64,000 nucleotides of DNA from Corynebacterium deserti GIMN1.010 (GTDB taxonomy: Bacteria > Actinomycetota > Actinomycetes > Mycobacteriales > Mycobacteriaceae), in contig NZ_CP009220.1 in assembly GCF_001277995.1 (NCBI RefSeq), positions 806,001 through 870,000 of the forward strand, given 5' to 3'. Positions 1-9,089 of this stretch are shown in pieces. The stretch's first letter is position 1. Each line of letters opens with the position of its first letter. The notes under the pieces are model-generated. The model was not told the DNA's origin, ran no database searches, and saw nothing but the letters and a program-made list of their open reading frames with translations. The position numbers and the translations under genes were made by a program.

Positions 1-96
1 TATCACCCCCGCCCTCGTCGCATCCACCCCGAATTGAATCGACGAATCCGAACGAAAAAGCACCTGCGCCGAATTAGCTAATGAGATGTGCGTCAT
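1..96 (-). CDS. N-terminus of an unidentified protein (cut by window edge)
   Basis: An ATG on the minus strand (complement of 94-96) is preceded by a strong ribosome binding site, GGGGGA six bases upstream, and opens a frame with no stop for the 32 codons left in the window. The visible residues begin MTHISLANSAQVLFRSD and continue with a QFGVD segment. The pattern 'FR.D..QFG.D' resembles the start of actinobacterial ThiF/HesA-like proteins that I remember next to DUF2342 and PDZ-Lon genes, but that link is inference from context and a short match. It is divergent from the metalloprotease gene at 161. Confidence 0.6.
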   Translation of the reverse strand, partial: MTHISLANSAQVLFRSDSSIQFGVDATRAGVI

Positions 97-160
97 CAAC
101 AATCCCCCAAATCTGTGACACCCCGTATCTGTTATTTCAGCACAGTTACAATGATCTGTC

Positions 161-649
161 ATGCACGAGATTGAGGTTATTCGTTCGACGCGTCGCACCC
201 GCACTGTCCAAGCACGCATTGTCGACGGCAAAATCGAAGTGCGTATCCCTTCCCGCATGAGTAAAGCGGAGGAAGAACGCGCAGTGGCAGAGATCGTCGA
301 CAAGTTGGAACGGAAAACCAGATCGTCCGCCTCAAGCGATGCGCAGCTTCTTGAGAGGGCGCATCGGTTGAATCAGACTGTCTTATCCGGGAAGGCGCGG
401 GTGGAGAGTGTGCGGTGGGTGAGCAACCAAAAAAGTCGATGGGGGTCGTGCACGGTAGCGACTGCGGATATTCGCATTTCGGATCGGCTGCGCGATGTGC
501 CGGACTACGTGCTTGATTTAGTGTTGGTGCATGAGTTAACGCATACGTTCATTCCGGAGCATTCGGCGGAGTTTTGGCAGTGGGCAAACAAAACGCCCTT
601 CGCCGAGAGGGCGAAGGGCTATCTGGAGGCGTATCAAAGGTGGGGGTAG
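161..649 (+). CDS. YgjP/SprT-like zinc metallopeptidase (DUF45, M48 type)
   Basis: A 162-residue cytosolic protein with no signal peptide. The family-defining zinc site is clear: HELTH with His124, Glu125 and His128, and a third ligand His134 in the PEHSAEFW segment. The upstream SRWGSC block (residues 92-97) is also typical of the DUF45/YgjP family. Known members are predicted metal-dependent peptidases or hydrolases; the substrate is unknown. The ATG start at 161 gives the usual family length. The gene is convergent with the DUF2342 gene and their stop codons abut (TAG then TTA at 647-652). Its last codons contain a hairpin that probably terminates the opposing gene. Confidence 0.85.
   Translation: MHEIEVIRSTRRTRTVQARIVDGKIEVRIPSRMSKAEEERAVAEIVDKLERKTRSSASSDAQLLERAHRLNQTVLSGKARVESVRWVSNQKSRWGSCTVATADIRISDRLRDVPDYVLDLVLVHELTHTFIPEHSAEFWQWANKTPFAERAKGYLEAYQRWG
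585..619 (-). terminator. Terminator of the DUF2342 gene, inside the opposing CDS
   Basis: A perfect 10-bp stem (595-604 with 610-619, loop 605-609) is followed on the minus strand by GTTTTGTTTG. It lies wholly within the coding sequence of the convergent metallopeptidase gene, whose residues PFAERAKG it encodes. Confidence 0.65.
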
Positions 650-2086
650 TTACTCCTCGTCCTTTTTGTCCTCTTTGTCGTCAGGCTCGTCTTTCTTTTC
701 TGCTTCCTCCGCGAGGAGCTTTTCCAGCGCAGTGATTTCTGCGATCGGGTCGAACTCTTCGCCTTCGGATTCGCCGAGGAGGCCGTCGATAAACTCGGCA
801 GGCTTGTCGATGTCCTCTGCGGTAGGCAGGAAGTCGGGGTGGTTCCAGACGGCGTCTCGACGCTCAACTCCGACAGCGTTTTCTACTCGACGCCACAGCT
901 CTGCCGCCTCAGAGACCTTTGGTGCGCCTAGTTCAATGCCAACCACCTTGGAGAAGGCCTGCTCGGCGGACCCGCCGGTGGCCCGGCGGCGTCGCCAAGC
1001 TTCGTTCATCGCTTTGGTGGATGGGATGCGCTCGCCGAGTGCCTGGGTGACTACGACATCGACCCAGCCTTCGACCAACGCCAGGAGAGTTTCCAGGCGG
1101 GAGACAGCGTTGGCGTTGCGAGATCCGATGCGAGGGGAGAGATCCATGCCTTGCATCTCATTGATCATGTCCTGCAGACGCTCGGGATCGGGGTTGTCCA
1201 TCTGGAAGTTGCCCATGGCCTCCTGGATGTGCGAGGTATCAATTTCCAGGCCAGCAGCGTATTCCTCAACCGAAGATACGAGGCGTTCGACGAGCCACGG
1301 CACATGCTTGAACAGGCGCTGTCGCGCTGCCTCTCGAGCGCTGATGTACACGAGCATCTCCTGAGGTGCTACTTCCAATCCCTTGGATGCCTCGTGGAGG
1401 TTGGCGGGGAGAATCGCAGTGACGCCAGCCGGGGAGATGGGCAGGCCGAAATCGGAACCGGTAAGAGTCTGCTTCGCTAAATCGCCCAGCGCATTGCCAA
1501 GTTGGACACCGAAGTTCATCGAAGACATGGAATTCATCAGCTGGGACAACGGCCCCATCATTTCCTTGGCTTCCTCAGGGAGGTTTTCTAATTGAGCCTT
1601 ATTCATTTGCTCAGCAACCGGGGTAACAAGGCGCTTCCAAATGGGCAGCGTGTTGTCTAGCCAGTTCTCAGCATTCCACGACTCCACGCGGTAGCCGGAG
1701 GTGGGAAGCTGCGTTGCGCTATCAAGCCAGAGCTCAGCAAGGCGCACGGACTCCTCGACTGCATCCTTATCGGATTGTTTAATCGGTGCTACGCGTCCGA
1801 TCTGCTGGCGGGCGATGCGTGCTGCTAAATCATAATTAACCGAACCGGCACCTTCCGGCGAGTTCATGGAATCACCCATGCCGGACAGCATCTGGCCAAA
1901 TTGGTTAAGGATGTCGCCTAATCCGCCGCCACCCATGCCTCCAGCTCCACCGGGTCCGCCGAAGCCGAAGTTACCACCGAAGAAACCGAACGGATCATTG
2001 TTGCGGTTGTTGTCGTTGCGGTCATTGTGGTCACTGTCATCGTCATCATTGTTGCCGAAAGAAAAACCGAAGCCATTAGAGTTCAT
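650..2086 (-). CDS. DUF2342 zincin-like family protein
   Basis: About 478 residues. An upstream in-frame GTG at 2116 would add 10 residues; I prefer the ATG at 2086 because the protein then starts MNSNGFGFSFGN. The first 70 residues are low complexity, with an Asn/Asp-rich run then a Gly/Phe-rich run. The middle holds the conserved helical DUF2342 core (for example REAARQRLFKHVPWL), and the C-terminus is a highly acidic Glu/Lys/Asp tail. The family is called zincin-like by structural genomics, but I do not see an intact HExxH motif, so catalysis is uncertain. It is divergent from the PDZ-Lon protease gene (2172), an association also remembered from mycobacteria. Likely cytosolic. Confidence 0.75.
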   Translation of the reverse strand: MNSNGFGFSFGNNDDDDSDHNDRNDNNRNNDPFGFFGGNFGFGGPGGAGGMGGGGLGDILNQFGQMLSGMGDSMNSPEGAGSVNYDLAARIARQQIGRVAPIKQSDKDAVEESVRLAELWLDSATQLPTSGYRVESWNAENWLDNTLPIWKRLVTPVAEQMNKAQLENLPEEAKEMMGPLSQLMNSMSSMNFGVQLGNALGDLAKQTLTGSDFGLPISPAGVTAILPANLHEASKGLEVAPQEMLVYISAREAARQRLFKHVPWLVERLVSSVEEYAAGLEIDTSHIQEAMGNFQMDNPDPERLQDMINEMQGMDLSPRIGSRNANAVSRLETLLALVEGWVDVVVTQALGERIPSTKAMNEAWRRRRATGGSAEQAFSKVVGIELGAPKVSEAAELWRRVENAVGVERRDAVWNHPDFLPTAEDIDKPAEFIDGLLGESEGEEFDPIAEITALEKLLAEEAEKKDEPDDKEDKKDEE

Positions 2087-2171
2087 GCCTACCAATCTAC
2101 AAGGCACCCTTTTCACATTGCTACGATCTCAACAACGCTGTTAGCGAACACAAGTTGTAGGGTGGATATTC

Positions 2172-3224
2172 GTGAATCGCCGTATCAAGACTCTTGCGTG
2201 GGGTGCTGTCCCTTTGGTGCTGCTGGCATCGTTGGTAAGCATCGATCGCATTCCGGGAACAAACATCAACCTGAGCGTGCCTTATGCCGCGGAAGGGCCC
2301 GGACCGACGATCAATACGCTCGGTGAAGTGGATGGACAAGACGTCGTCTCAATCAGCGGTGCGGATCTCGATGACACCGAAGGCAACCTCAATATGACGA
2401 CCGTGTCGGTGCGCACCGGCATGACGCTCTCGCAGGTGCTGGCACGGTGGCTGTTCACCGACGACACCATCGTTCCCATTGAGCAAATCTTCCCATCCGG
2501 ACAAAGCTCCGAGGAAGTCGAAGAATCCAACCGCACCGCCTTCATCTCCTCTGAGTCCTCCGCGACGATCGCTGCAATGAACTACCTCGGCATGCCCGTC
2601 ATGGTGGAAGTTGCAGACGTCGTGGAAGATAGCGCCGCCTTCGGTCACTTTGAGGCGGGCGATCACTTGATCAGCATCGACGGTACCCCGATCACCACTC
2701 CGGGGGAGGCTCAGGAGATTGTGCGATCAAAGTCTCCCGGCAATGACGTGACGATTGTGTTTGAGAGAGCGGATGCGCAATCTCAAGCAACCATCACCTT
2801 GGGCGAGCACCCCGATGACCCTTCGGTGCCGCTCCTTGGTATTTCGATGACATCGGTGCCTACCAGTGGCATTGACGTCGATTACAACCTAGAAGATATT
2901 GGTGGTCCTAGCGCGGGCATGATGTTCTCGCTGGCGGTCGTCGACAAGCTTTCTCCTGGTGCGCTGAATGGCGGCAAGTTTGTCGCGGGTACCGGCACCA
3001 TCGCCGAAGATGGGTCGGTGGGTCCGATTGGCGGTATTGCGCACAAGGTGCGCGCGGCTGAGGATGCGGGTGCGGAGGTCTTTTTGGCCCCGGCGGACAA
3101 CTGCGCGGAGGCGATGAGCGCCAAGCCGGAGAACATGACGGTGCTGAAGGTAGATACGTTGTCTCAGGCGATTGAGCAGATGGCGGCGTACAACGAGGGC
3201 GCCGATTATCAGACTTGTGGCTAG
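2172..3224 (+). CDS. Membrane-anchored PDZ-Lon (S16) protease, YlbL type
   Basis: 350 residues from a GTG start. An N-terminal hydrophobic segment (about 8-24) anchors the protein so that the rest faces outside. A PDZ domain spans about 148-212 (it contains EAGDHLISIDG), followed by a Lon-type S16 protease domain. The catalytic dyad is visible: Ser247 in GGPSAG and Lys292 in GGIAHKVRAA. There is no AAA ATPase domain, which is normal for this family. It is expected to degrade or process extracytoplasmic proteins; substrates are not predictable. The 3' end abuts the convergent lipoprotein gene (stop TAG at 3222-3224, opposite stop at 3225). Confidence 0.9.
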   Translation: MNRRIKTLAWGAVPLVLLASLVSIDRIPGTNINLSVPYAAEGPGPTINTLGEVDGQDVVSISGADLDDTEGNLNMTTVSVRTGMTLSQVLARWLFTDDTIVPIEQIFPSGQSSEEVEESNRTAFISSESSATIAAMNYLGMPVMVEVADVVEDSAAFGHFEAGDHLISIDGTPITTPGEAQEIVRSKSPGNDVTIVFERADAQSQATITLGEHPDDPSVPLLGISMTSVPTSGIDVDYNLEDIGGPSAGMMFSLAVVDKLSPGALNGGKFVAGTGTIAEDGSVGPIGGIAHKVRAAEDAGAEVFLAPADNCAEAMSAKPENMTVLKVDTLSQAIEQMAAYNEGADYQTCG

Positions 3225-3926
3225 TTAGTTTTTGCTAGCGGCGGAGGCTGAGGTGCTTTCTGTCGGCTCCTCGGGGGACTCCACCAGGCCGAGCTCATAA
3301 ATGCGTTCTTCTGGGTCGATTCGGTCTGAGGACACCATCTGCTGCAGCACGAGGCCTTCATCGTTGTCGACAACAGTGATAATCGACATCGTGCCGATCG
3401 TGGTCCACCCAACCACCTTCGACCCGGAATCCTCCACAACGCGCGAGCTGCGCAGCTCAGTCAGCAGCTGCGTCGTGCTTGTCGCCTTTGACGGATTGTC
3501 AAAGAACTGGAATTGCCCCACCTCAGGGCCACTGCACGCATAAGAATCCTCCACGCCCGACGGATCGCACGTATCAAATTGCTCAAAAAGCTCGACCGGC
3601 GCGAGCGACGCAAAGACGTCATAGGCGGCTTCAACGTCGGCGGTCATGCGGCGATTGCTTGTCGACGCCTCCGTCTCTTCACCTTCCGTCCCGCTAGCCT
3701 CTCCCGAGGTGGTTTCAGCGGCGGTTTCAGTGGCGGTTTCAGTGGTGGCCTCAGAGGACGTCGTGGTTTCCTCCACACGAGACGTCGGCGTCGTGCTGGT
3801 CGTTGAAACCGTCGACGTCTCAGTAGGCTCCGGATCGCTTGCCTGCGTTGTACATGCTGCTAACAGAGGAAGAAGCGCCACAAATCCCAGTGCAACGCGG
3901 ACATGCTTGTGCGGGGTGGACGCCAC
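3225..3926 (-). CDS. Putative secreted lipoprotein with Thr/Ser/Glu-rich linker
   Basis: 233 residues. A short positive N-region and hydrophobic core end in the lipobox LLAAC with Cys25 as the lipidation site, so it is probably anchored to the outer face of the plasma membrane. Residues about 28-92 are a low-complexity Thr/Ser/Glu linker including a TETATETAAETTS repeat. The folded part (about 93-225) contains two Cys in a CDPSGVEDSYACSG context that could form a disulfide. I recognise no domain. It is convergent with and directly adjacent to the PDZ-Lon gene; a functional link is only suggested by position. Confidence 0.7.
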   Translation of the reverse strand: MASTPHKHVRVALGFVALLPLLAACTTQASDPEPTETSTVSTTSTTPTSRVEETTTSSEATTETATETAAETTSGEASGTEGEETEASTSNRRMTADVEAAYDVFASLAPVELFEQFDTCDPSGVEDSYACSGPEVGQFQFFDNPSKATSTTQLLTELRSSRVVEDSGSKVVGWTTIGTMSIITVVDNDEGLVLQQMVSSDRIDPEERIYELGLVESPEEPTESTSASAASKN

Positions 3927-4012
3927 TATGTGAACTCCTCAGTAGTAAAAAGACCCGAAGGGGAGGGCTGTAACTTAATTTATCCTAGCGAACTCCCGCG
4001 ACATGCAAATCT

Positions 4013-4537
4013 TTAGAACTCTTCCGGATCCGCTTCGAGGGTGTACCGAAGAGCTGCAATCACACCCGGTGCCACCCCAGGGCCTCCGCGCAGCTCGATC
4101 TCATCTTCCGCAAACGGGCCCTTCTCTGCCAATTCCTCCTCCGTTGGGCGCAGCTGCAGCAAAGTTAGTTCAGCTTCTCCGCGCAGCACTCCCGAAAACA
4201 GGCGAGCCGGGCGGGGTTCCGCACCTGGAACCGACGCATCGGTGAACATGATCTCCTGAGCCAACACCGCTCCGGCAATCTCAGCTGGCCAGGCAAGACG
4301 AGAAATATAGTCGCCCAACGCCTCAGATCCTGGCAACAAATTATCTGGCAGATTGTCTTGCACCACGAGGGTCAGTGGAGAATCCGCATCGTTTGCATCA
4401 AGGCTGTCCACGAGCATCTCGGTGGGCACCAACGCGAACAATGTTGGCCCGGCATCCCAGCCTTCGGCGTGGATAAATTCAACAGCTTCGAGCATTGCCT
4501 TGTTCAATGCTTGAGGGCTAAAAACGTCATCGCTCAT
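4013..4537 (-). CDS. PPA1309-family conserved hypothetical protein
   Basis: 174 residues, acidic, no signal peptide or membrane segment. The N-terminal pattern FSPQALNKAMLEAVEFIHAE followed by GWDAGPTLFALVPTE is characteristic of the actinobacterial PPA1309 family. It ends in RYTLEADPEEF. No catalytic motif is visible and the function is unknown. It is divergent from the UPF0182 membrane protein gene, sharing a 99-bp upstream region, an arrangement I recall in several actinobacteria. Confidence 0.75.
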   Translation of the reverse strand: MSDDVFSPQALNKAMLEAVEFIHAEGWDAGPTLFALVPTEMLVDSLDANDADSPLTLVVQDNLPDNLLPGSEALGDYISRLAWPAEIAGAVLAQEIMFTDASVPGAEPRPARLFSGVLRGEAELTLLQLRPTEEELAEKGPFAEDEIELRGGPGVAPGVIAALRYTLEADPEEF

Positions 4538-4636
4538 AATTTTTTCCTTTTGGGAACGTACTTGTTGGTCTTTACAGGTGATTAAACCGTAGAGTAGAAG
4601 GGAAACGCAGAATCACGTACACATAAGGATATTGTC

Positions 4637-7588
4637 TTGTCGACTGGTCTCACACCTCCGCCCCAACCGATCAAGCGACCTCCAAAGGCGGTGACGTGGA
4701 TCTTCGGCATCATTGCGTTGATCATCCTCATCGCCCCAATGAGCGTTGGCTTCTACACCGACTGGCTGTGGTTCGGTGAAGTTGACTTCCGAGGCGTTTT
4801 CACCAAGGTCATCATCACGCGCATCGTCTTGTTCATCATTTTCGCCCTGGTCGCTGGTTTCATCACCTGGCTTGCTGGCTATTTTGTGATCAAACTTCGC
4901 CCCGATGAAATGACGGCTTTCGACGCCGAGTCTCCGGTATTCCAGTACCGACAGATGATCGAAAACAGTCTTCGTCGCATCATGCTCATCGTCCCGATCT
5001 TCGTCGGTTTGCTCGCAGGTCTTATCGGCCAGCGCTCATGGCGCACCGTCCAGCTGTGGCTCAATGGCGAAAGCTTTGGCGTTTCGGATCAGCAATTCGG
5101 CCATGACTACGGCTTCTACGCCTTCGATCTGCCGATGCTGCGCCTGCTTACGGACTCCTTGTCCATGCTGCTCATCGTCGCATTCCTCATCGCGTTGGTC
5201 GGACACTACCTCATTGGTGGAATTCGCCCAGGTAACCAGATGACCGGCCAAAAGGCATTTGTCTCACGTGGTGCTCGTGCTCAGCTGGCTATCACCGCTG
5301 GCCTGTGGATGCTCGTTAAGGTCGCGGGCTACTGGTTGGATCGCTACGATCTGCTCACCAAGGAAAACTCCACCTTCACCGGTGCGAGCTACACCGATAT
5401 CAACGCACAGCTTCCAGCGAAGATCATCCTCATGGTCATCGCCTTGTTTGTGGCCATCGCATTCTTCTCCGCGATCTTCCTCAAGGATCTGCGCATCCCA
5501 GGACTTGCCGTTGTCCTCATGGTGCTCAGCTCCATCGTGATTGGCGCTGCCTGGCCAATGATGCTCGAGCGTTTCTCCGTACAGCCAAACCGTGCAGAAA
5601 AAGAATCGGAATACATTTCCCGAAACATCGAATCAACGCGCTTTGCCTACGGGATCACCGACGATCAAGTTACCTACGAAGAGAACTGGGGAGCAGGGGA
5701 TACCTCCAATGAAGAGGTAGCCGCCGACTCCGCAACCATCTCAAACATTCGTCTGCTCGACCCGCAGATTCTGTCACCAACTTTCACCCAGCAACAGCAG
5801 CTGCGAAACTTCTACGGTTTCCCAGACCAGCTGGCTATGGACCGCTTTGAGGTTGATGGAGAACTCCGCGACTTCGTCGTTGCCGCTCGTGAGCTTGACC
5901 CCAACTCCCTGCAGCAAAACCAGCAGGACTGGATCAACCGCCACACCGTATACACCCACGGCAACGGCTTCATCGCTGCCCAGGCAAACCAAGTTGATGA
6001 GGTTGCAAGAGACGTCGGTTCCACCCGTGGTGGCTACCCTGTTTACACCGTCTCTGATTTGCAGTCCAACGCACGTGCCGCTGAAAGCGAAGATGCTGAA
6101 GAACTTGGCATCAAGGTGGACGAGCCTCGCGTGTACTACGGCCCACTGATTGCCTCTGCCACTGACGGCGCAGACTACGCGATCGTTGGCGACACCGGCG
6201 ACGGCCCAGTCGAATACGACACCGACACCTCCAGCTACACCTACGAAGGTGAAGGCGGCGTCGACATCGGAAACATGGTCAACCGTGCAGCGTTCGCACT
6301 GCGCTACCAGGAAATGAACATGATCCTCTCCGATCGTGTTGGCTCCAACTCCAAGATCCTCTTCGAACGTGATCCTCGCTCCCGCGTGGAAAAGGTCGCT
6401 CCATGGTTGACCACCGACTCCAAGACCTACCCAACAGTTATCGATGGTCGCATCAAGTGGATCGTCGACGGCTACACCACCCTGGACAGCTTGCCTTACG
6501 CAACCCGTAGCTCCCTCACCGAAGCTACCCAGGATGCAATCATGCCTGACGGCACCCCACAGCCCCTGATCACCGATCGCGTCGGCTACATCCGTAACTC
6601 CGTCAAGGCAGTTGTTGATGCGTATGACGGCACCGTCGAACTCTACGAATTCGACACCGAAGATCCAGTGCTGAAGGCATGGCGTGGCGTCTTCCCAGAC
6701 ACCGTGAAGCCAGAATCCGAGATTTCCGATTCGTTGCGTCAGCACCTGCGTTACCCAGAAGACCTGTTCAAGGTTCAGCGTGACATGCTTGCGCGTTACC
6801 ACGTTGATGAGGCTGGAACATTCTTCACCAACGACGCCTTCTGGTCCGTCCCAGGTGACCCGACCGCAGCCGAAGGCCGCCAGGAACTCAAGCAGCCTCC
6901 TTACTACGTTATTGCCGCAGACCCAGATACCGGTGAGTCCAGCTTCCAGCTGATCACCCCATTCCGTGGCCTCCAGCGTGAGTACCTGTCTGCACACATG
7001 AGCGCTTCCTCTGACCCAGAGACCTACGGCAAGATCACCGTCCGCGTTTTGCCTACCGACTCCGTCACCCAGGGTCCAAAGCAGGCACAGGATGCGATGA
7101 TGTCCTCCGACCAAGTCGCCCAAGACCAAACTCTGTGGCGAGGTTCGAACGATCTACATAACGGTAACTTTCTTACCCTGCCTGTCGGCGGTGGCGAGAT
7201 CCTATACGTTGAGCCGATCTACTCACAGCGTAAAGACCAGGCGTCGGCGTTCCCGAAGCTGCTGCGTGTCCTCGTGTTCTACAAGGGCCAAGTTGGTTAC
7301 GCACCAACGATCGCAGAAGCATTGTCTCAGGTAGGTATCGATCCTAAGGAGGCACAGGACATTGAAGAGGTCGATGGTAATGTCGTCGAACCTAGCTCTG
7401 AAGATCCAGCAGCTGAGCAGCCAGCGGATACCACCCCAACTGCTCCGATCAGCGAAGCCGAAGGCGTCGATGCGATCAACGAAGCATTGAGCAACCTTGA
7501 GGCAGCCCGTGACGGTTCTTTCGAAGAGTATGGCCGCGCACTCGATGCGCTGGACCGTGCCGTCGACAGCTACCAGTCCGGACAGTAA
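4637..7588 (+). CDS. UPF0182 large integral membrane protein
   Basis: 983 residues with a TTG start chosen because AAGGA lies seven bases upstream. The N-terminal third holds about seven hydrophobic segments (about 20-43, 58-85, 112-132, 165-190, 212-232, 258-282, 288-308). A long hydrophilic, presumably extracytoplasmic, domain follows, with motifs such as RAAFALRYQEMNMILSDR. The C-terminus (about 920 on) is an acidic Pro/Thr/Ala-rich linker with a short helical end. This is the UPF0182/COG1615 family of actinobacteria and cyanobacteria, function unknown. Length is normal. A rho-independent terminator follows at 7606. Confidence 0.9.
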   Translation: MSTGLTPPPQPIKRPPKAVTWIFGIIALIILIAPMSVGFYTDWLWFGEVDFRGVFTKVIITRIVLFIIFALVAGFITWLAGYFVIKLRPDEMTAFDAESPVFQYRQMIENSLRRIMLIVPIFVGLLAGLIGQRSWRTVQLWLNGESFGVSDQQFGHDYGFYAFDLPMLRLLTDSLSMLLIVAFLIALVGHYLIGGIRPGNQMTGQKAFVSRGARAQLAITAGLWMLVKVAGYWLDRYDLLTKENSTFTGASYTDINAQLPAKIILMVIALFVAIAFFSAIFLKDLRIPGLAVVLMVLSSIVIGAAWPMMLERFSVQPNRAEKESEYISRNIESTRFAYGITDDQVTYEENWGAGDTSNEEVAADSATISNIRLLDPQILSPTFTQQQQLRNFYGFPDQLAMDRFEVDGELRDFVVAARELDPNSLQQNQQDWINRHTVYTHGNGFIAAQANQVDEVARDVGSTRGGYPVYTVSDLQSNARAAESEDAEELGIKVDEPRVYYGPLIASATDGADYAIVGDTGDGPVEYDTDTSSYTYEGEGGVDIGNMVNRAAFALRYQEMNMILSDRVGSNSKILFERDPRSRVEKVAPWLTTDSKTYPTVIDGRIKWIVDGYTTLDSLPYATRSSLTEATQDAIMPDGTPQPLITDRVGYIRNSVKAVVDAYDGTVELYEFDTEDPVLKAWRGVFPDTVKPESEISDSLRQHLRYPEDLFKVQRDMLARYHVDEAGTFFTNDAFWSVPGDPTAAEGRQELKQPPYYVIAADPDTGESSFQLITPFRGLQREYLSAHMSASSDPETYGKITVRVLPTDSVTQGPKQAQDAMMSSDQVAQDQTLWRGSNDLHNGNFLTLPVGGGEILYVEPIYSQRKDQASAFPKLLRVLVFYKGQVGYAPTIAEALSQVGIDPKEAQDIEEVDGNVVEPSSEDPAAEQPADTTPTAPISEAEGVDAINEALSNLEAARDGSFEEYGRALDALDRAVDSYQSGQ

Positions 7589-7605
7589 CAAATAGCTAAG
7601 AAGTC

Positions 7606-7632
7606 GCCGCGCTCCTAGAGCGCGGCTTTTTC
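7606..7632 (+). terminator. Terminator of the UPF0182 gene
   Basis: A 9-bp perfect GC stem (7606-7614 with 7618-7626, 3-base loop) is followed by TTTTTCTTT. The right arm and tail overlap the last codons of the convergent pdxR gene (stop at 7615-7617). Confidence 0.85.
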
Positions 7633-9000
7633 TTTGAGCACATCCGCCATTTCGGACAGGGCCCAATCGAGGGTGTCGTCATCGTGGGAACCAAACCCAA
7701 ACACGATCCCGTTTTCTGCGCCGGTGCCACCCCAATAATCGGACAATGCAGTGACTCGGATACCTCGTGAGGCAAGCGATTCGACGACTTCACTTTCTGG
7801 CGCCTCGCAGATGAGGACGGCGTGGAGGCCACCGTTGATGGGGCGAAGCTGCGCACCGGGGAGATCACCCAGGAGGGTGTGCACGATGTGCCGACGCTTG
7901 CGGTAAAGGCGGCGGAGGCGCTGAGTTCGGCGTCGTAAAGCGCCCGACGCCAGGTACGTCGCAAGCGCTTGCTGGGTAATCGCGCTGGCTGGCTGGCCGA
8001 GTATTTGGCGAAGCGTAGCGAGCTTTTCTGCGATCGGGGTCGGCGCAATGAGGTAGCCGCAGGATACCTGAGGTGCGATGACGGACGAAAACGTGCCGAG
8101 GAGGATCGTGCGATCGGGGGCGAGGGCGCGCAGCGGGGGAAGCGGCATGCCGACGTAGCGAAGCTCAGAATCGTAGTCGTCTTCTAGAAGCAACGTATCC
8201 GTCGTCTCAGCCCAATTGGCCAAGGTGGTGCGGCGGGCCGCGGGAAGGGAACCGCCATAGGGGTATTGGTGGCTGGGTGTGATGAGGACGGCGTCGAGAT
8301 CATGGGGAAGATCGGTGGGGACGAGGCCGGAGGCGTCGGTACGCACATCCACCGTGCGATGGCCGAGGGCGTCTGGGATCTTGCGAAGGCTCGGGTAACC
8401 TGGCGATTCGACGCCCACCGTCACGCGATCGCCGGATGATTGCAACAGGAGAGTCAGCCCCTCGCGTGCGCCTGCAGTGACGATGATTTGCTCAGGATGC
8501 GCAACGAGGCCTCGCATGTGGCGAAGATGATCGGCGATCTCTTTTCGCAACGCCATCAAACCTTGGGCGGGAACATCGATTGGGGGAGTCGCACACGCAT
8601 TTCTCCACGCGGCCCGCCAGGCGGAATCGGCCAGAGTCGACGTATCGGGAATGCCGGGGTCCAGATTTAGAAGGCGACGCTTTGGCTCCGACAAATCCTC
8701 CTTTCCCCAATCCTTATCCACGGGTTTGAGCAGATGAAGATCGGGGTTGATGACCGTTCCCGAACCATGTTCGGCCGTGAGATAGCCTTCTCCGGCGAGT
8801 TGGTCGTACGCCGTCACCACGCTTCCTCGGGAGACCCCCAGCCGTGAGGCGAGCGATCGGGTAGACGGAAGCGCGTCTCCGGGGCTGAGGATTCCGGAGG
8901 CTACGAAATTGCGGATCTGTTCACTCAGCTGCACTGGAATGGAGGATTTGCTTAAAGGATCTAGGGCGATGGGGAGGACGGAGACCAGGTCAGAGCGCAT
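7615..9000 (-). CDS. pdxR: MocR/GntR-family regulator of pyridoxal phosphate synthesis
   Basis: 461 residues. An N-terminal GntR winged helix (about 20-85, with SRLGVSRGSVVTAYDQL) is fused to a fold-type I aminotransferase-like domain (about 110-455) containing TPSHQYPYG (241-249) and EDDYDSELRY (273-282). Known PdxR proteins activate pdxST when PLP is low. In most MocR proteins a GTFSK segment carries the lysine that binds PLP; here the segment is GTFSS (302-306), so that lysine appears to be Ser306. The gene is divergent from pdxS across an 89-bp gap with three PdxR-type boxes. Confidence 0.92.
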   Translation of the reverse strand: MRSDLVSVLPIALDPLSKSSIPVQLSEQIRNFVASGILSPGDALPSTRSLASRLGVSRGSVVTAYDQLAGEGYLTAEHGSGTVINPDLHLLKPVDKDWGKEDLSEPKRRLLNLDPGIPDTSTLADSAWRAAWRNACATPPIDVPAQGLMALRKEIADHLRHMRGLVAHPEQIIVTAGAREGLTLLLQSSGDRVTVGVESPGYPSLRKIPDALGHRTVDVRTDASGLVPTDLPHDLDAVLITPSHQYPYGGSLPAARRTTLANWAETTDTLLLEDDYDSELRYVGMPLPPLRALAPDRTILLGTFSSVIAPQVSCGYLIAPTPIAEKLATLRQILGQPASAITQQALATYLASGALRRRTQRLRRLYRKRRHIVHTLLGDLPGAQLRPINGGLHAVLICEAPESEVVESLASRGIRVTALSDYWGGTGAENGIVFGFGSHDDDTLDWALSEMADVLKEKAAL

Positions 9001-9019
9001 GCCCTAATCATGCTCAGAC

Positions 9020-9069
9020 AAGTGGTCTAGTGCAAGTGGTCAAATGTGGATCTATCCTTAGTCCACTTT
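9020..9069. promoter_or_regulatory. Three PdxR operator boxes between pdxR and pdxS
   Basis: Two direct copies, AAGTGGTCTA (9020-9029) and AAGTGGTCAA (9034-9043), are spaced 14 bp start to start. An inverted copy lies at 9059-9069 (complement AAAGTGGACTA). They match the motif AAAGTGGW(-/T)CTA that I remember as published for C. glutamicum PdxR. They sit between the divergent starts at 9000 and 9090. Confidence 0.8.
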
Positions 9070-9089
9070 AAGAGGTTGGATGAACAACC

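Noticed and set aside
5774..7129. Long minus-strand frame (451 codons) opposite the UPF0182 gene
   Set aside because: A mirror frame caused by GC-rich third positions in the real gene; Cys/Trp-rich and without RBS.
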